In this document: positions 19,771 to 30,021 of the stretch, piece after piece
Numbering within the stretch: the stretch's first letter is position 1
Layout of the letters: each line of letters starts with the position of its first letter
Assembly (NCBI GenBank): GCA_963776055.1
Contig: CAVZLD010000007.1
Span: 186,001 to 250,000, forward strand
DNA: 64,000 bases
DNA from: CAVZLD01 sp963776055
GTDB taxonomy: Bacteria > Planctomycetota > Planctomycetia > Pirellulales > Pirellulaceae
Reading direction: 5' to 3'
The notes under the pieces: generated by a model
Told to the model about the DNA's origin: nothing
Database searches by the model: none
The model's input: only the letters and a program-made list of their open reading frames with translations
Translations under genes and position numbers: made by a program

Positions 19771-20055
19771 GGCGACTCTCCTGTTGCATCGGTACCGGGT
19801 GCGCGTGTCGCGTCACGACCAGCAGCCTGTTGACCATGGAGGACGGGTACGTTGCGACTCACGTCTCTTTCTGTTCGGTCTCCACGCGTGTGTGCTTGGC
19901 GTCAAGCCCCTTTTTGCAGGGGGCTGCTTGTGTTCTGTCAAGGCTTGGTTTTCGGGTCGAGCCCAACATCGTAACCCCATGCGCAACTTCAAGGCTTACG
20001 CTTCGGGTTCCAATGCCCCCGACTTACCTCCCGACATCTTCGTGTTGACAGAGCA

Positions 20056-21279
20056 CTAGGCCGCTCGCGGCGTGGAAAAATGAAGGCAGGCCGGTGGGCG
20101 GATACGCTGCTGCAACTCATCGAGCAGAAAATCGGCCGCTCGATCGGAAGCACCGGGCACCGCGAATCCGGCCTTCAATTGGCGAAGCTGCTCACACACC
20201 GCGTCGCGTGCGGTGGGATCTGTCAGCCAGGTGACCAAGTGGTCTGCCATCGTCCGCGAACGGTCCTGCCAGGTCAAGTATTCCGGAAAAGGAACATCAT
20301 CGACCGAGGCATCGTACAACTCACCCGCGGAGCAGTACCGATTCTCCGTAGCCAGCAGGTTGACCAACGTAATGAAGCGAACCTTCCGAAAGAATCGCTG
20401 GACGAAGAACGCAAGTCGGCTGACCTGATAATGAATCACCGTCGGCTTGACATGGTACAACAGTTCCAAGGATACCGATCCCGAGCAGGCCAAGCAGACG
20501 TCGGCCGCGGCGATTAGCTCGGGGGTCCTTCCGACATGCACCGAAATGGGAAGCGTGCTTTGCTGAACGACCTGTTGCGCATATTGCGACTGACGAGCGT
20601 TGAACGCGGCGATGGCAAATCGTGCATCCGGACAGCGACGACGAACTACACGCACGGTTTGCAAGAACGCTTGAAGGTTCGCCTGAACCTCCTGCGTGCG
20701 TGACCCCGGCAAGATCGTGACCAGCGGCCCGGTCGGTTGACGCATCTGTGCGACAAAGGACTCCTCCTGCTGTTGACGCGCCAATTCATCGAAGTATGGG
20801 TGGCCAATGTACGTCGCCGGACAGTGCCGTTGCTGATACCACTCCGCCTCGAAGGGGAGTTTGCACAGCACATGGTCGACGAGGCGTCGCATCTTGTGCA
20901 CACGCCAAGACGCCCAGGCCCACATCTGCGGTGCTCCGTAGTAAAACACCGGGATCCTGTGCACACGCGCCCTGCGCGCGATCCACCAGTTGAAACCGGG
21001 ATAGTCGATTAAGACGACCGCATCCGGGCGATGATGCCGAAACTCGCGGTCGGCCCGAACGACCAGACGCCAGAATCGGGGCAGATACAAAAGGGCCCGG
21101 AAGAACCACATCACCGCCAGTTCGGTCAGGTCTTCCCGCAAATGGCAGCCCGCCGCTGCCATTTTGGGTCCGCCGTATCCGACACATTCCAACGTCGGAT
21201 CACGTCGCGTCAATGCGCGGATCAGATTGGCCCCGTGAAGATCACCGCTCGGTTCACCAACAGAAAAGAATACACGCAT
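20056..21279 (-). CDS. lpxB: Lipid-A-disaccharide synthase
   Basis: LpxB joins UDP-2,3-diacylglucosamine and lipid X to make the lipid A disaccharide at the cytoplasmic membrane. Visible family motifs are VFFSVGEPSGDLHGANLIRA at the N terminus, VGYGGPKMAAAG, VVLIDYPGFNWWIA, YYGAPQMWAWASWR, ATYIGHPYFDEL, TILPGSRTQEV and ACSGSVSLELLYHVKPTVIHYQ. Start taken at ATG 21279 (MRVFFSVGEPS), which fits the family; the frame stays open about 40 codons further up. About 407 residues. Its presence implies an outer membrane with lipid A or a derivative. Confidence 0.95.
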   Translation of the reverse strand: MRVFFSVGEPSGDLHGANLIRALTRRDPTLECVGYGGPKMAAAGCHLREDLTELAVMWFFRALLYLPRFWRLVVRADREFRHHRPDAVVLIDYPGFNWWIARRARVHRIPVFYYGAPQMWAWASWRVHKMRRLVDHVLCKLPFEAEWYQQRHCPATYIGHPYFDELARQQQEESFVAQMRQPTGPLVTILPGSRTQEVQANLQAFLQTVRVVRRRCPDARFAIAAFNARQSQYAQQVVQQSTLPISVHVGRTPELIAAADVCLACSGSVSLELLYHVKPTVIHYQVSRLAFFVQRFFRKVRFITLVNLLATENRYCSAGELYDASVDDVPFPEYLTWQDRSRTMADHLVTWLTDPTARDAVCEQLRQLKAGFAVPGASDRAADFLLDELQQRIRPPACLHFSTPRAA

Positions 21280-21588
21280 CACACTCGGGGATCGCCTGCG
21301 CGCGATCCGCTGGGATAGGTCGACCATTTGTTTCGTGGGCTCCGCGCTCCGCTCCACCTTGGAGACGGATTTGAGCGGGCCGGACGAAGTATGGCAGACC
21401 ATCTCTAGTGGGGGTAGATCATTTCCGAATCCCCAAGCAGACCACCCGCGCGGCAGCGGAACTCGCTGCCAGCAAGGGGCCGATCACCGCCGCCTGCATG
21501 CTGCGCCGGCGGCCGCTGTCAGTGCTGGCGCACACCGCGAATGGGGTCCGACGGTGTGAGCCAAAGACGGGTGGTCCAGCGGCGAACC
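21280..21588. other. Intergenic region between the CYTH gene and lpxB
   Basis: 309 bp between two minus-strand genes. It holds one perfect 7-bp hairpin (GGCAGCG-GAACT-CGCTGCC, 21452-21470) about 120 bp after the CYTH stop and another 7-bp inverted repeat CACACCG/CGGTGTG closer to that stop. Neither is followed by a T run on the minus strand. I see no gene; the lpxB promoter should lie here. Confidence 0.4.
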
Positions 21589-22161
21589 CTATTTGACGAC
21601 CTGTTGGGGACCGAGCTGCAGCTGCATCAGCTCCAGGTAACTGCGAGCCTCCGGCCTGGAAAGCTGAAGGTGATGGGCCAGCGATTCGAGTGCTGCCTTT
21701 GCGCTTTCCAGATTCTCCAAGTCGCTGGTCGTCTCGAGCTCGATGAAGGTCCCGAGTTCGTCGATTTCGTCGAGGCTGATTTCCATGGCGTAATGCGCCC
21801 AGTGGCAGGGAATCTTCCGCCGCAATTTGCGAATGGTCATGACCGGTTCGAAACCCAGCAGGGCCAGCATCTGTTCGAAATCACTCCGATAGGATTCCCC
21901 GTCCGGCAGTGGCAGTTCCAGTTCCCGCCGGGTCTTGGTCGTCGAATCGATTCGCGCGCCCTTATAGGTCACGAAGTTTTTGGAGCCAACCGAGCGAATT
22001 CGCAACGCTTCGTCGGTCTCGCCAAAATCACGCGCCGGGTGCTGCAGGTATCGATCGATCTGCTCCAGCGCCGGTCCCATCTCCCAGCCCATTTCCGTCA
22101 ACCGGGCTTCGATTTCCTCGGGGTGGGGCATCCAGTATTTCCGTTCGACTTCGTATTCCAT
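21589..22161 (-). CDS. CYTH-domain protein (class IV adenylate cyclase or triphosphatase type)
   Basis: A 190-residue CYTH protein, a beta-tunnel enzyme acting on triphosphate-containing substrates. The signature ExExK appears at the N terminus as EVERKY. Other tunnel-strand residues include LRIRSVGSKNFVTYKGAR, TKTRRELELPLPDG, ISLDEIDELGTFIELET and a C-terminal SYLELM. Members make cAMP (CyaB) or hydrolyse thiamine triphosphate or inorganic triphosphate, and the sequence alone does not separate these. Proximity to thiE (about 1 kb upstream on the same strand) makes thiamine triphosphate a tempting substrate, but that is only context. ATG 22161 directly precedes the conserved motif. Confidence 0.85.
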   Translation of the reverse strand: MEYEVERKYWMPHPEEIEARLTEMGWEMGPALEQIDRYLQHPARDFGETDEALRIRSVGSKNFVTYKGARIDSTTKTRRELELPLPDGESYRSDFEQMLALLGFEPVMTIRKLRRKIPCHWAHYAMEISLDEIDELGTFIELETTSDLENLESAKAALESLAHHLQLSRPEARSYLELMQLQLGPQQVVK

Positions 22162-22204
22162 GGCGTGGGCGCTTTCCAGGGCGGGGAGAGGAGGGCAGGG
22201 GGGA

Positions 22205-23155
22205 TCAGTCGCGGGCAGTCGTTCGGGCGGGCAGCAGAAACAGCGGGCAGGGGCGTTTTTCGCTGGTTAGGTACAGCGACACACCATCCTCACCATAACA
22301 GATTGTCTCGCCTTGTGCTCGGGCGGGCAGCTCGAGCAAGCGGCCCCTTCGCTTCAGCGCGGTCTGCCAGTTCTCCTGCGGCCCCCGGCCAAATTCGTAC
22401 GCTGCTCCGTAGGTTGCCACGACCGCTCGCAAGCCGTCAGGGGAAATGTCCATGCTGGTGACCAGCGGTACGGGGATCGACGCGATGCGGCGGGCGACGA
22501 GTCGATGGCTGTTCGCCGCCGCGCTCCACGGCAGACGATACACGTTCGAGCGAAAGGCGAGCCGTTTTTCTACCAGCAGGAATTCTCTGAGTGCCAGATC
22601 CAGCGCTAGTGCTTCGCAATCGTGCGGTCCATCCTCGTAGACGAAGTTCAGTGTCTGCCGGACGTGATTCTGTCCTTGGGGCTGCTCCGGCTCGGCGAAA
22701 ATGTGCAACTGGTAGCTCGACCGGCGAAGCGAGTTGTCGCCCACGTCTCCCACGAACAGATACCCTCGGCCCTTCGCCTGGAACGATCCCATGTCCTCCC
22801 AGTCGTCAGCCTGCACGCCGACCAGGTGGAACGCACCCAAGTGTCGTCCTCGCGCGTCGAATGCAAACAGACGCGCGGAATCGCCGGAGTCATTATGCGT
22901 CCAGAAGCGGCCGGTGTGTTGGCGAGAAACGGCCAGTCCACTGCTTTCGTGAATCGTCGGTTCTGCCAGTTCGCATAACCGACGCGCCGGTTCGTACTGC
23001 GCTTGCGGTAACTCCTGCGCCGCCAACCGTGGATGACCGATTGCCGATCCGATCACGCACGCGGTCGCCAAGCAGATCCGTCGGAAGGACTGGTCGGCTG
23101 TCACCGGACCCGGGCGGTGGCCAATTCGGGGCTGTCGCAGCCGCTGGATATTCAT
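22205..23155 (-). CDS. Secreted propeller-like protein of unknown function
   Basis: 316 residues with an N-terminal hydrophobic stretch (about 28-45, LATACVIGSAIGHPRLAAQ) that could be a signal peptide. The mature part has repeated beta-strand-like segments: HESSGLAVSRQHTGRFWTHN, DSGDSARLFAFDARGRHLGA, DWEDMGSFQAKGRGYLFVGD, DCEALALDLALREFLLVEKR and SMDISPDGLRAVVATYGAAY. These resemble beta-propeller proteins sometimes annotated as WD40-like or esterase-like. I see no catalytic motif. Its ATG overlaps the thiE stop as ATGA on the minus strand, so it is probably co-transcribed downstream of thiE, but no thiamine role is evident. Confidence 0.7.
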   Translation of the reverse strand: MNIQRLRQPRIGHRPGPVTADQSFRRICLATACVIGSAIGHPRLAAQELPQAQYEPARRLCELAEPTIHESSGLAVSRQHTGRFWTHNDSGDSARLFAFDARGRHLGAFHLVGVQADDWEDMGSFQAKGRGYLFVGDVGDNSLRRSSYQLHIFAEPEQPQGQNHVRQTLNFVYEDGPHDCEALALDLALREFLLVEKRLAFRSNVYRLPWSAAANSHRLVARRIASIPVPLVTSMDISPDGLRAVVATYGAAYEFGRGPQENWQTALKRRGRLLELPARAQGETICYGEDGVSLYLTSEKRPCPLFLLPARTTARD

Positions 23156-24285
23156 CGTTCGGATTCCATCGTCTTCGGTGCGCCGTCGGCAGAGTTCGGG
23201 TTGGCGGGGGGCGTCAACTGCCGCAGGAATTCTTGAGCCTGGGAGGTCGCATCGGGGTGTCCCCAGATCGCCGAACTGACCGCGACTCGATCAAATCCGG
23301 TGGCGCGGACTGCCGGCAGTCGCTCCAGCGTGATTCCGCCGATCGCGAAAGCAGGTAACCCGATTTTCCGCCGAATCTGTGCCAGAAGCGCCACGCCCGG
23401 GAAGCTGGCAAAATCCTTGGTCTGCGATGGAAACGTGGGGCCCACACCCAGATAATCGGCTCCATCCAGGACCGCTTGCTGCGCTTGTTCCAAGGAGTGC
23501 GTGGATACGCCCACGAGGCTCGTTGCGGAAAGGACACGGCGAAGATCGCTCGCGGGGAGATCTTCCTGACCCACGTGGACGCCATCGGCTTGCACCAGGC
23601 AAGCGAGATCTGCCCGGTCATTCATGATCGCCAGGGTCTTCGTGCCGCGGGTCATTTCGCACAGTCTGGCCGCCCGCTGTTGCAGATCGCGATCTGACCG
23701 TCGCTTGTCTCGCAATTGCAGGACGTGGACACCGGCCGCCAGTAGCGGTTCGATGCGTCGAGTGAACTGTTCCAGGGAATCAGCGGCGTCGACCAGCACG
23801 TACAGCCGTGCGTCGCGAAGTTGTGCCGGTCTCGTCAACACCAGCATTACGAGCCGTTCCAACTCGTACACGTCGTAGCGAAGTTGCTCGATTTGTCGCG
23901 CGAACGAAGAGTCCAGCAGCTTCCCATATTCCTCCAGGCATCGGAGTGCCTGCGGGATTCGGCCAAGGTTCGCTCGCGCGACCGCCGCCGGGCCGCTTCG
24001 TTCGTATTCGGCTTCCGTTTCCAGGTGGCGACCAACGTCGGCGACGGCGTTGCGCGCCTGATACCGTGCGCGAATGTCCAGTTGCTGGATTGCCTTTGCC
24101 AGATCGTGACGCAGGCGTTTGGCTTGGTCGGCCAGCAGCGGGTCTCGCAGCACGAACCGGAGATGATCTTCCACCACGCGCAGGCCCTCGGCCGCCCGGT
24201 TCGCATTGGCGTCCAGGATTCGCAGAGTTGCTGGGGAATCGCTTTGCCCAGGTTCGCCGGTAGGGGGGGGCGATTTTGGTTTCAC
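23152..24285 (-). CDS. thiE: Thiamine-phosphate synthase with N-terminal extra domain
   Basis: ThiE couples the HMP pyrophosphate and thiazole phosphate moieties to thiamine phosphate. The C-terminal TIM-barrel half shows RLYVLVDAADSLEQF, VHVLQLRDKRRSDRDLQ, IMNDRADLACLVQADGVHVG, SLVGVSTHSLEQAQQAV, DYLGVGPTFPSQTKDF and FAIGGITLERLPAV. Before it lies an all-alpha domain of about 170 residues beginning RILDANANRAAEGLRVVEDH, an extension also known in cyanobacterial ThiE. The start is uncertain: GTG 24285 is in frame just upstream, while the open frame reaches 24561 and would overlap the divergent gene. Poly-G runs at 24262-24269 and 24288-24294 could hide an indel; a shift there would allow an ATG near 24335. 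No TPP riboswitch was recognised upstream. Confidence 0.88.
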   Translation of the reverse strand: MKPKSPPPTGEPGQSDSPATLRILDANANRAAEGLRVVEDHLRFVLRDPLLADQAKRLRHDLAKAIQQLDIRARYQARNAVADVGRHLETEAEYERSGPAAVARANLGRIPQALRCLEEYGKLLDSSFARQIEQLRYDVYELERLVMLVLTRPAQLRDARLYVLVDAADSLEQFTRRIEPLLAAGVHVLQLRDKRRSDRDLQQRAARLCEMTRGTKTLAIMNDRADLACLVQADGVHVGQEDLPASDLRRVLSATSLVGVSTHSLEQAQQAVLDGADYLGVGPTFPSQTKDFASFPGVALLAQIRRKIGLPAFAIGGITLERLPAVRATGFDRVAVSSAIWGHPDATSQAQEFLRQLTPPANPNSADGAPKTMESER

Positions 24286-24520
24286 TAGGGGGGGTCGCTG
24301 GGGCCGCGGAATTGCTGCTCGCAGTGTTGCACATTCCGTCGGGAACTGCCAAGCCCCACCGAATGTCGCGGTTTCCGTGGTTGCACCTAACTCGTTGGCT
24401 GGCCGATGGTTGGCTTGAATCGACGGCCGATCGGCGTTACAATCCGGCCGCCGGGAGCCGGTCAGGGATGTGCCGACAGGATCCGGTCGAGGGTCTGCCG
24501 ATGAGGTGAGGGTTGCTTCC

Positions 24521-25129
24521 ATGGATGGATCGTACGGAGGACAACGGTGGCATTGGGCCATGCTCTGGCCCGGGCTGTACCGGACCTGGTATCACGGTAG
24601 CATGCTGGGATTGCTCGCGGCCTGTCTCCAGGCTGTGCTGCTGAACGTACTGCTCGTCAGCTCATTTCTCTGGGTGGCGCTCCTCGAGCCGCAAGTGCGA
24701 TGGGGAATGTGGTGCCTGTGTGGTACGTTCTGGTTAGTGGGCCTGATCGAGGGCCGCTACGCGATCGTCCGCCAGCGAGTCGCCAGGGAGCAGGATCTGC
24801 AGTTGGACTTGTTCTTAGCTGTTCGCGGGGAATACTTAAGGGGTGAATGGACGCAGGCTGCCGAATTGCTGCAGCAGATGCTGCGATCCGACCCACGGGA
24901 TGTAGAGGCACGTCTGGCGATGGCGACGCTGATGCGGCATTGCGGACAGGTCGACGAAGCCCGCGAGCACCTGAGGAAGCTGCAGCGTTTGGAACGAGCC
25001 GGTCACTGGAACTTGGAAATCGAGCGCGAATGGCAGCAACTGGCGTGGCAATGCGTTGCGACCGAACAGGGCGCCTCGGCAGATGCGGATCCCGAGGCGA
25101 CCGGTGCCACGCCGTCCAAGGCCGCGTAG
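24521..25129 (+). CDS. Membrane-anchored helical-repeat (TPR-like) protein
   Basis: 202 residues. Two adjacent hydrophobic segments (MLGLLAACLQAVLLNVLLVS and WGMWCLCGTFWLVGLI) form a hairpin membrane anchor. A C-terminal helical part contains TPR-like pairs (RGEWTQAAELLQQMLRSDPR, DVEARLAMATLMRHCGQVDE, AREHLRKLQRL). The ATG at 24521 follows GAGGTGAGGG. It is divergent from thiE and ends 156 bp before clpC. Proteins with this layout are commonly hypothetical in planctomycetes; I cannot assign a function. Confidence 0.7.
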   Translation: MDGSYGGQRWHWAMLWPGLYRTWYHGSMLGLLAACLQAVLLNVLLVSSFLWVALLEPQVRWGMWCLCGTFWLVGLIEGRYAIVRQRVAREQDLQLDLFLAVRGEYLRGEWTQAAELLQQMLRSDPRDVEARLAMATLMRHCGQVDEAREHLRKLQRLERAGHWNLEIEREWQQLAWQCVATEQGASADADPEATGATPSKAA

Positions 25130-25285
25130 AATCATTATCTTGCTTTTGAGTCATTGAAACCGGAGACAGACAGAGGACCGAGGCGTCGACCCACACCGTT
25201 GGCTTCGGATCATTCGCCCCATCCGGCGCTGATCCGCGCGGGAACGAGACACCGAATCCGCTGTCTGCTTCGAGGAGCCCCTATC

Positions 25286-27848
25286 ATGTATGAACGTTTC
25301 ACGGACCGTGCCCGGAAGGTGATGCAACTGGCCAACCAGGAAGCACAGCGGTTCAACCATGAGTACATCGGCACCGAGCACATCTTGTTGGGGCTTGTCA
25401 AGGAAGGCAGTGGCGTCGCGGCGAACGTGCTGAAGAATCTCGATGTCGATCTGCGCAAGATTCGCTTGGAAGTCGAGAAGCTCGTGCAGAGCGGGCCTGA
25501 GATGGTCACGATGGGCAAGCTGCCGCAAACGCCTCGCGCGAAAAAGGTCATCGAGTACTCGATGGAAGAGGCCCGCAATCTGAATCACAACTACGTCGGA
25601 ACCGAACACATTCTGCTCGGCCTCTTGCGCGAACAGGAAGGCGTAGCCGCACAAGTGCTGATGAACCTTGGTCTGAAACTCGAGGAGGTGCGCGAGGAGG
25701 TGCTGAACCTGCTTGGGCACGGGATGGAGGCGGGCGAGGGGACCCGCGGTGGCCGGGAACCCGGAAGCGGCGAAGGATCCTCGGCGAAGGGAGGCAAGTC
25801 CAAAACTCCCGCCCTGGATAGCTTCGGTCGTGATCTGACCGAATTGGCACGACAGAATAAGCTCGACCCGGTCATCGGCCGGGAGCGGGAGATCGAGCGT
25901 GCCATTCAGATCCTCTGCCGCCGAACGAAGAACAACCCAGTGTTGCTCGGCGAAGCCGGTGTCGGAAAGACGGCGATCGTCGAAGGTTTTGCGCAGCGTG
26001 TCATCAGCGGCAATGTGCCCGAACTGCTGACCGACAAGCGGATCGTCGTGCTCGACCTGGCGATGATGGTCGCTGGGACGAAGTATCGAGGCCAGTTTGA
26101 AGAACGGATCAAGGCGGTCATGAATGAGGTCCGTCGAGCGCGAAACACGATTCTGTTCATCGACGAGCTGCACACGCTGGTTGGCGCTGGCGGGGCCGAA
26201 GGGGCGATCGACGCCGCGAACGTGCTGAAGCCGGCACTGGCCCGCGGCGAAATCCAATGCATCGGTGCGACGACGCTGGATGAGTATCGCAAGTACATCG
26301 AGAAAGACAGTGCACTCGATCGACGCTTCCAGATCATCATGGTCGATCCGGCCACCAAGGACGAAACCGTCGAGATCCTGAAGGGGCTCCGGGACCGGTA
26401 CGAAGAACATCACCGCGTGCAAATCACCGATGATGCCATCGAGTCGGCTGTCGAGATGTCGGGGCGGTATATCACCGGTCGCTGCCTGCCGGACAAGGCG
26501 ATTGACGTGATCGATGAGGCGGGAGCACGAGTCCGGCTGCGTTCGATGACGCGGCCGCCCGATCTCAAGGAAATCGACGAAGAGGTCGAGCGACTCAACA
26601 AGGATAAGGAAGAGGCGGTTGCGAACCAGGATTTCGAGAAGGCCGCCTCGCTGCGCGACCAGGCCGATAAGTTGCGCAAGAAGAAAGATCTCATCACCCG
26701 AGAATGGCGGGAAAAGTCCCGTCAGTCCGATGGCGTCGTCGACGAGGAAGTCGTGGCGGAAGTCGTCTCCAAAATGACCGGCATTCCGCTCACCCGCCTA
26801 TCGACCGAAGACGGCCTGCGACTGATGAAAATGGAAGATGATCTGCACAAACGCGTGATCAGCCAAGACGAGGCGGTCAAGGCGGTGGCCCGCGCTGTGC
26901 GGCGAAGCCGCAGTGGTCTGAAGGATCCCAAACGGCCCACCGGTTGCTTCGTCTTTGCCGGACCGACCGGCGTCGGTAAAACGCTGCTGGCCAAGGCGTT
27001 GGCCGAATTCATGTTTGGCGACGAGGACGCACTCATTCAGATCGATATGAGTGAGTACATGGAAAAGCACAACGTCAGCCGCCTGATTGGCGCACCCCCC
27101 GGCTACGTTGGATACGAGGAGGGGGGGCAATTGACCGAGAAGATTCGCCGTCGACCGTACGCCGTCGTGCTGCTGGACGAAATCGAGAAAGCACACCCGG
27201 ATGTGTTCAACATGCTGCTGCAGGTCATGGAAGAGGGCCGCTTGACGGACAGCTTCGGGCGGAATGTGGATTTCCGCAACAGCGTGCTGATCATGACCAC
27301 GAACGCCGGTGCCGAAGCGATTAAGAACGAACAGTCGTTCGGCTTCCAGGCACCCGATGACGATGCGTCCTACGAAAGCATGAAAGAACGCGTCAACGAA
27401 CGGATCGAGAAGGTCTTTCGACCGGAATTCCTCAATCGACTGGATGATACGATCATCTTCCGACATCTGAACAACGAGGATCTCAAAGAGGTGATCGATC
27501 TCGGAACTCGGCAAGGTCCGCGACCGACTGCGAGACCGCGGACACGGTCTGGAATTGACCGAGGAGGCCAAGCAATTCTTGATTCGGAAGGGGTCCAATC
27601 TGGACTACGGAGCTCGACCTCTGCGACGAGCTCTCGAGAACCAGATCGAGGACCCACTCTCCGAGGAATTGCTCAAGGGAGCGTTCCAAGGCAAGGACAA
27701 GATTGTCGTGGATGTCGTCAAGAACGACGAAGGCAAGGTCCGCCGGCTGAAGTTCGTCGGCGTGGAGGACAAATCCGAAGAGGAGACCGCGGCTGCGGTG
27801 GCCGGCGAAGACGCCACCGGGCCCGAGAAAGAAGCCACCTCCAGTTAG
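25286..27848 (+). CDS. clpC: ATP-dependent Clp protease ATPase ClpC (one frame break)
   Basis: ClpC unfolds proteins and feeds them to ClpP. The ATG at 25286 (MYERFTDRARKV) follows GAGGAG. Domains in order: two Clp N-terminal repeats (about residues 1-145, each with a YxGTEHILLGL motif), AAA+ D1 with Walker A GEAGVGKT (about 222) and Walker B ILFIDELHTLVG, a UVR linker (EEAVANQDFEKAASLRDQA), AAA+ D2 with Walker A GPTGVGKT (about 559) and VVLLDEIEKAHPDVF, then the C-terminal D2-small domain. One extra G near 27502 shifts the frame; the correct tail reads GLELTEEAKQFLIRKGSNLD and ends at 27848. About 853 residues, normal for ClpC. No mcsA, mcsB or ctsR lies beside it. Confidence 0.96.
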
Positions 27849-28106
27849 TGGCTCACAGCCGGCAGGACAGCTAGAATTGCCTTCCAGGTCTTCCTGGATT
27901 CCCTGGCTTATCTGACCGACAAGCTTTCTTCAAGCGTGCGCTGTGGCTGGTCGAAGAAACAGGACGTTCGCGCCCGTGATCCGGCTGGGGCGGGCGCGAG
28001 CGGCATCGACCGGGCACGGACGCAGCGGACGCAAGGTTCCCTGATCCGGCGTCGCGGGATCGTCACGGTTTCGTTTCCTGGCCCCTGATGGTCTCAAGGA
28101 TCGATT

Positions 28107-28979
28107 ATGGCCTCGGGTTCGGCGGTCCCTTCGTCTTCCCGTTCCCCGGTTGGGCTGGGGGCGTCCCTGGCCGACTGGCTGTCGGATTGGGGAGCGTTCG
28201 TCATCGATCATTTCGTGGCGGTCGGCGAATTCGCCCAGTTCGTTGGGCGCACGTTTTCTTGGATGTTTACCCGTCTTCCTCGCCGTGAGACACTGCTGCC
28301 CAATTTCTTTGAGGTGGGCGTGCTGAGCCTACCGGTGGTGGCCATGACGGGGACCTTCATTGGCATGGTGCTGGCGGTACAGAGTTACTTTCAATTCCAC
28401 CAGTTGGGTTTGGAAACGCGGTTGGGCGCGGTGATCAACATGTCGCTGGTGCGTGAGTTGGGGCCGGTTCTGGCAGCGACCATGCTGGCGGGGCGAGTCG
28501 GCAGTCGTCTGGCGGCACAGTTGGGTACGATGCGGGTGACCGAGCAGATTGACGCGCTGGATACGCTCGGAGCCAACCCCATTCATTATCTGGTTGTTCC
28601 GCGGTTCCTCGCTTGCTTGTTTGCCATTCCCTCGCTTACGGTGATGGCCGACTTCATGGGAGTGGTGGGCGGCTACTTCTACAGCATTTTTTTTCTGGGA
28701 ATCGACAAGCATCACTACTTCTACAACTCGCAGCAGTTCGTGGGAACTTGGGACTTCATGAGCGGCGTGTGTAAAAGTGTGTTTTTCGGCGCGATCATTG
28801 CATTGATCAGTTGCTACCGCGGCTTCACCTGTCGGCCCGGGGCGGAAGGTGTTGGGCAAGCGGCGACGGCTGCCTTCGTGCACTCGTTCGTGCTCATTTT
28901 GGCAGCGGATCTGTTCCTGAATATTCTGTTGGACGCGTTGTATTATTCTTTCTGGCCCAAGGGGACCTCGTTACTGTGA
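28107..28979 (+). CDS. mlaE: MlaE-type phospholipid transport permease
   Basis: Inner-membrane permease of an Mla-type ABC system that moves phospholipids between inner and outer membranes. 290 residues with the MlaE core SLPVVAMTGTFIGMVLAVQS, RLGAVINMSLVRELGPVLAA, MLAGRVGSRLAAQLGTMRV and EQIDALDTLGANPIHYLVVP, and several membrane helices after these. The N-terminal serine-rich stretch before residue 20 is not conserved, so a later start is possible. The TGA at 28977-28979 overlaps the GTG of the ATPase gene. Confidence 0.94.
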   Translation: MASGSAVPSSSRSPVGLGASLADWLSDWGAFVIDHFVAVGEFAQFVGRTFSWMFTRLPRRETLLPNFFEVGVLSLPVVAMTGTFIGMVLAVQSYFQFHQLGLETRLGAVINMSLVRELGPVLAATMLAGRVGSRLAAQLGTMRVTEQIDALDTLGANPIHYLVVPRFLACLFAIPSLTVMADFMGVVGGYFYSIFFLGIDKHHYFYNSQQFVGTWDFMSGVCKSVFFGAIIALISCYRGFTCRPGAEGVGQAATAAFVHSFVLILAADLFLNILLDALYYSFWPKGTSLL

Positions 28980-29891
28980 GATCGTACGGCGAGGCAATCC
29001 CGCGGATGCCGGAAGCGGCCGAGTCGGCCGTGATCGGGCTCCCGCCGGAACCGGCGAACGGACAACCGATGGACCGAGTGAACGAATCCCACGACCTGGT
29101 CGAGCTCGAGCAACTGTACGTCGAGTTTGGACGGCATGTCGTGCTGCGCGACATCAGCCTGCGGATTCCTCTCGGGCAGACGCTCGTGGTGATCGGCGAA
29201 AGTGGCTGCGGCAAGACGGTCCTGTTGAAGACGATCATCGGCTTGCTCCACCCGTCGCGGGGGCTGGTGCGCGTCGACGGCCTGGAGCTTCCTGAATTAA
29301 CCGACCGCCAACTGACCGAACTGCGTGCGAGGTTTGGCTTCGTGTTTCAGAATGCCGCGTTGTTTGACAGCCTGACGATTGGACAGAATGTCGCCTTTCC
29401 GCTTCGACAACACCGCAGGTTGGCCGATGGGGAGATTCAACAAGTGGTGCGCGATGCCTTGTCGGAGGTTGGTTTGCCGGAAGCGGTTCTGCACCGGTAC
29501 CCCGCCGAATTGTCGGGCGGAATGCGCAAGCGAGTGGGGTTGGCCCGTGCCCTGGTGATGAACCCGGAACTGATTCTGTACGACGAACCGACGACCGGCC
29601 TCGACCCAATCATGAGCGACGTGATCAACGAATTGATTCTCCGGACCCAGCGGCGTGCGCAGCGTCACCAGTGTGGTCATTACGCACGACATGAATACCG
29701 CCCGCAAAGTCGCCGACCGTGTCGTCATGATCCACCCGGTTACGCGACTGGAGGCGGAGGAGTCACAGATCCTCTTCGACGGAAGCCCGGACCAGTTGGA
29801 TCAGGCCCAAGATCAACGTGTGCAACAGTTCGTCCGCGGTGAAGCGGGGGAACGGCTGATGGAAATGCGCGGCGAGGTGGAAAACGGCTGA
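28976..29891 (+). CDS. mlaF: MlaF-type ABC ATPase (one frame break)
   Basis: ATP-binding subunit of the Mla-type transporter. Walker A VIGESGCGKT, Q-loop GFVFQNAALFDSLT, signature ELSGGMRKRVGLARAL and Walker B LILYDEPTTGLDP are all intact. One extra base near 29659 shifts the frame; removing it gives ASVTSVVITHDMNTARK, with the H-loop histidine. The rest follows to VENG and the stop at 29891. The GTG at 28976 overlaps the mlaE stop (GTGA); ATG 29006 or 29070 are alternatives, since the first 30 residues are not conserved. Cytoplasmic, paired with MlaE. Confidence 0.92.
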
Positions 29892-30021
29892 GCGAAACGG
29901 TGCCTGGGCCGGCGGCAGGGCGAGCCCGCTCGCGGGAGCCGACGGTCGGACAGAACCAGGAAATGGGAACAGCACGAGGAAGCCTGTCACCAACACGGAT
30001 CCGTCAAGGAAATAGGTTGTC

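Noticed and set aside
19905..19925. Hairpin AGCCCC/GGGGCT between lpxB and the protease gene
   Set aside because: No T run on either strand and the location fits neither gene's terminator, so it is likely chance in GC-rich DNA.
24286..24520. Possible TPP riboswitch before thiE
   Set aside because: I could not find the conserved CTGAGA-type core or pairing stems on the minus strand.
27849..28106. TAGTGGCTCACAGCCGGCAG after clpC as a degenerate repeat copy
   Set aside because: It starts with the TAG stop, but similarity is too weak and fades after about 25 bases.
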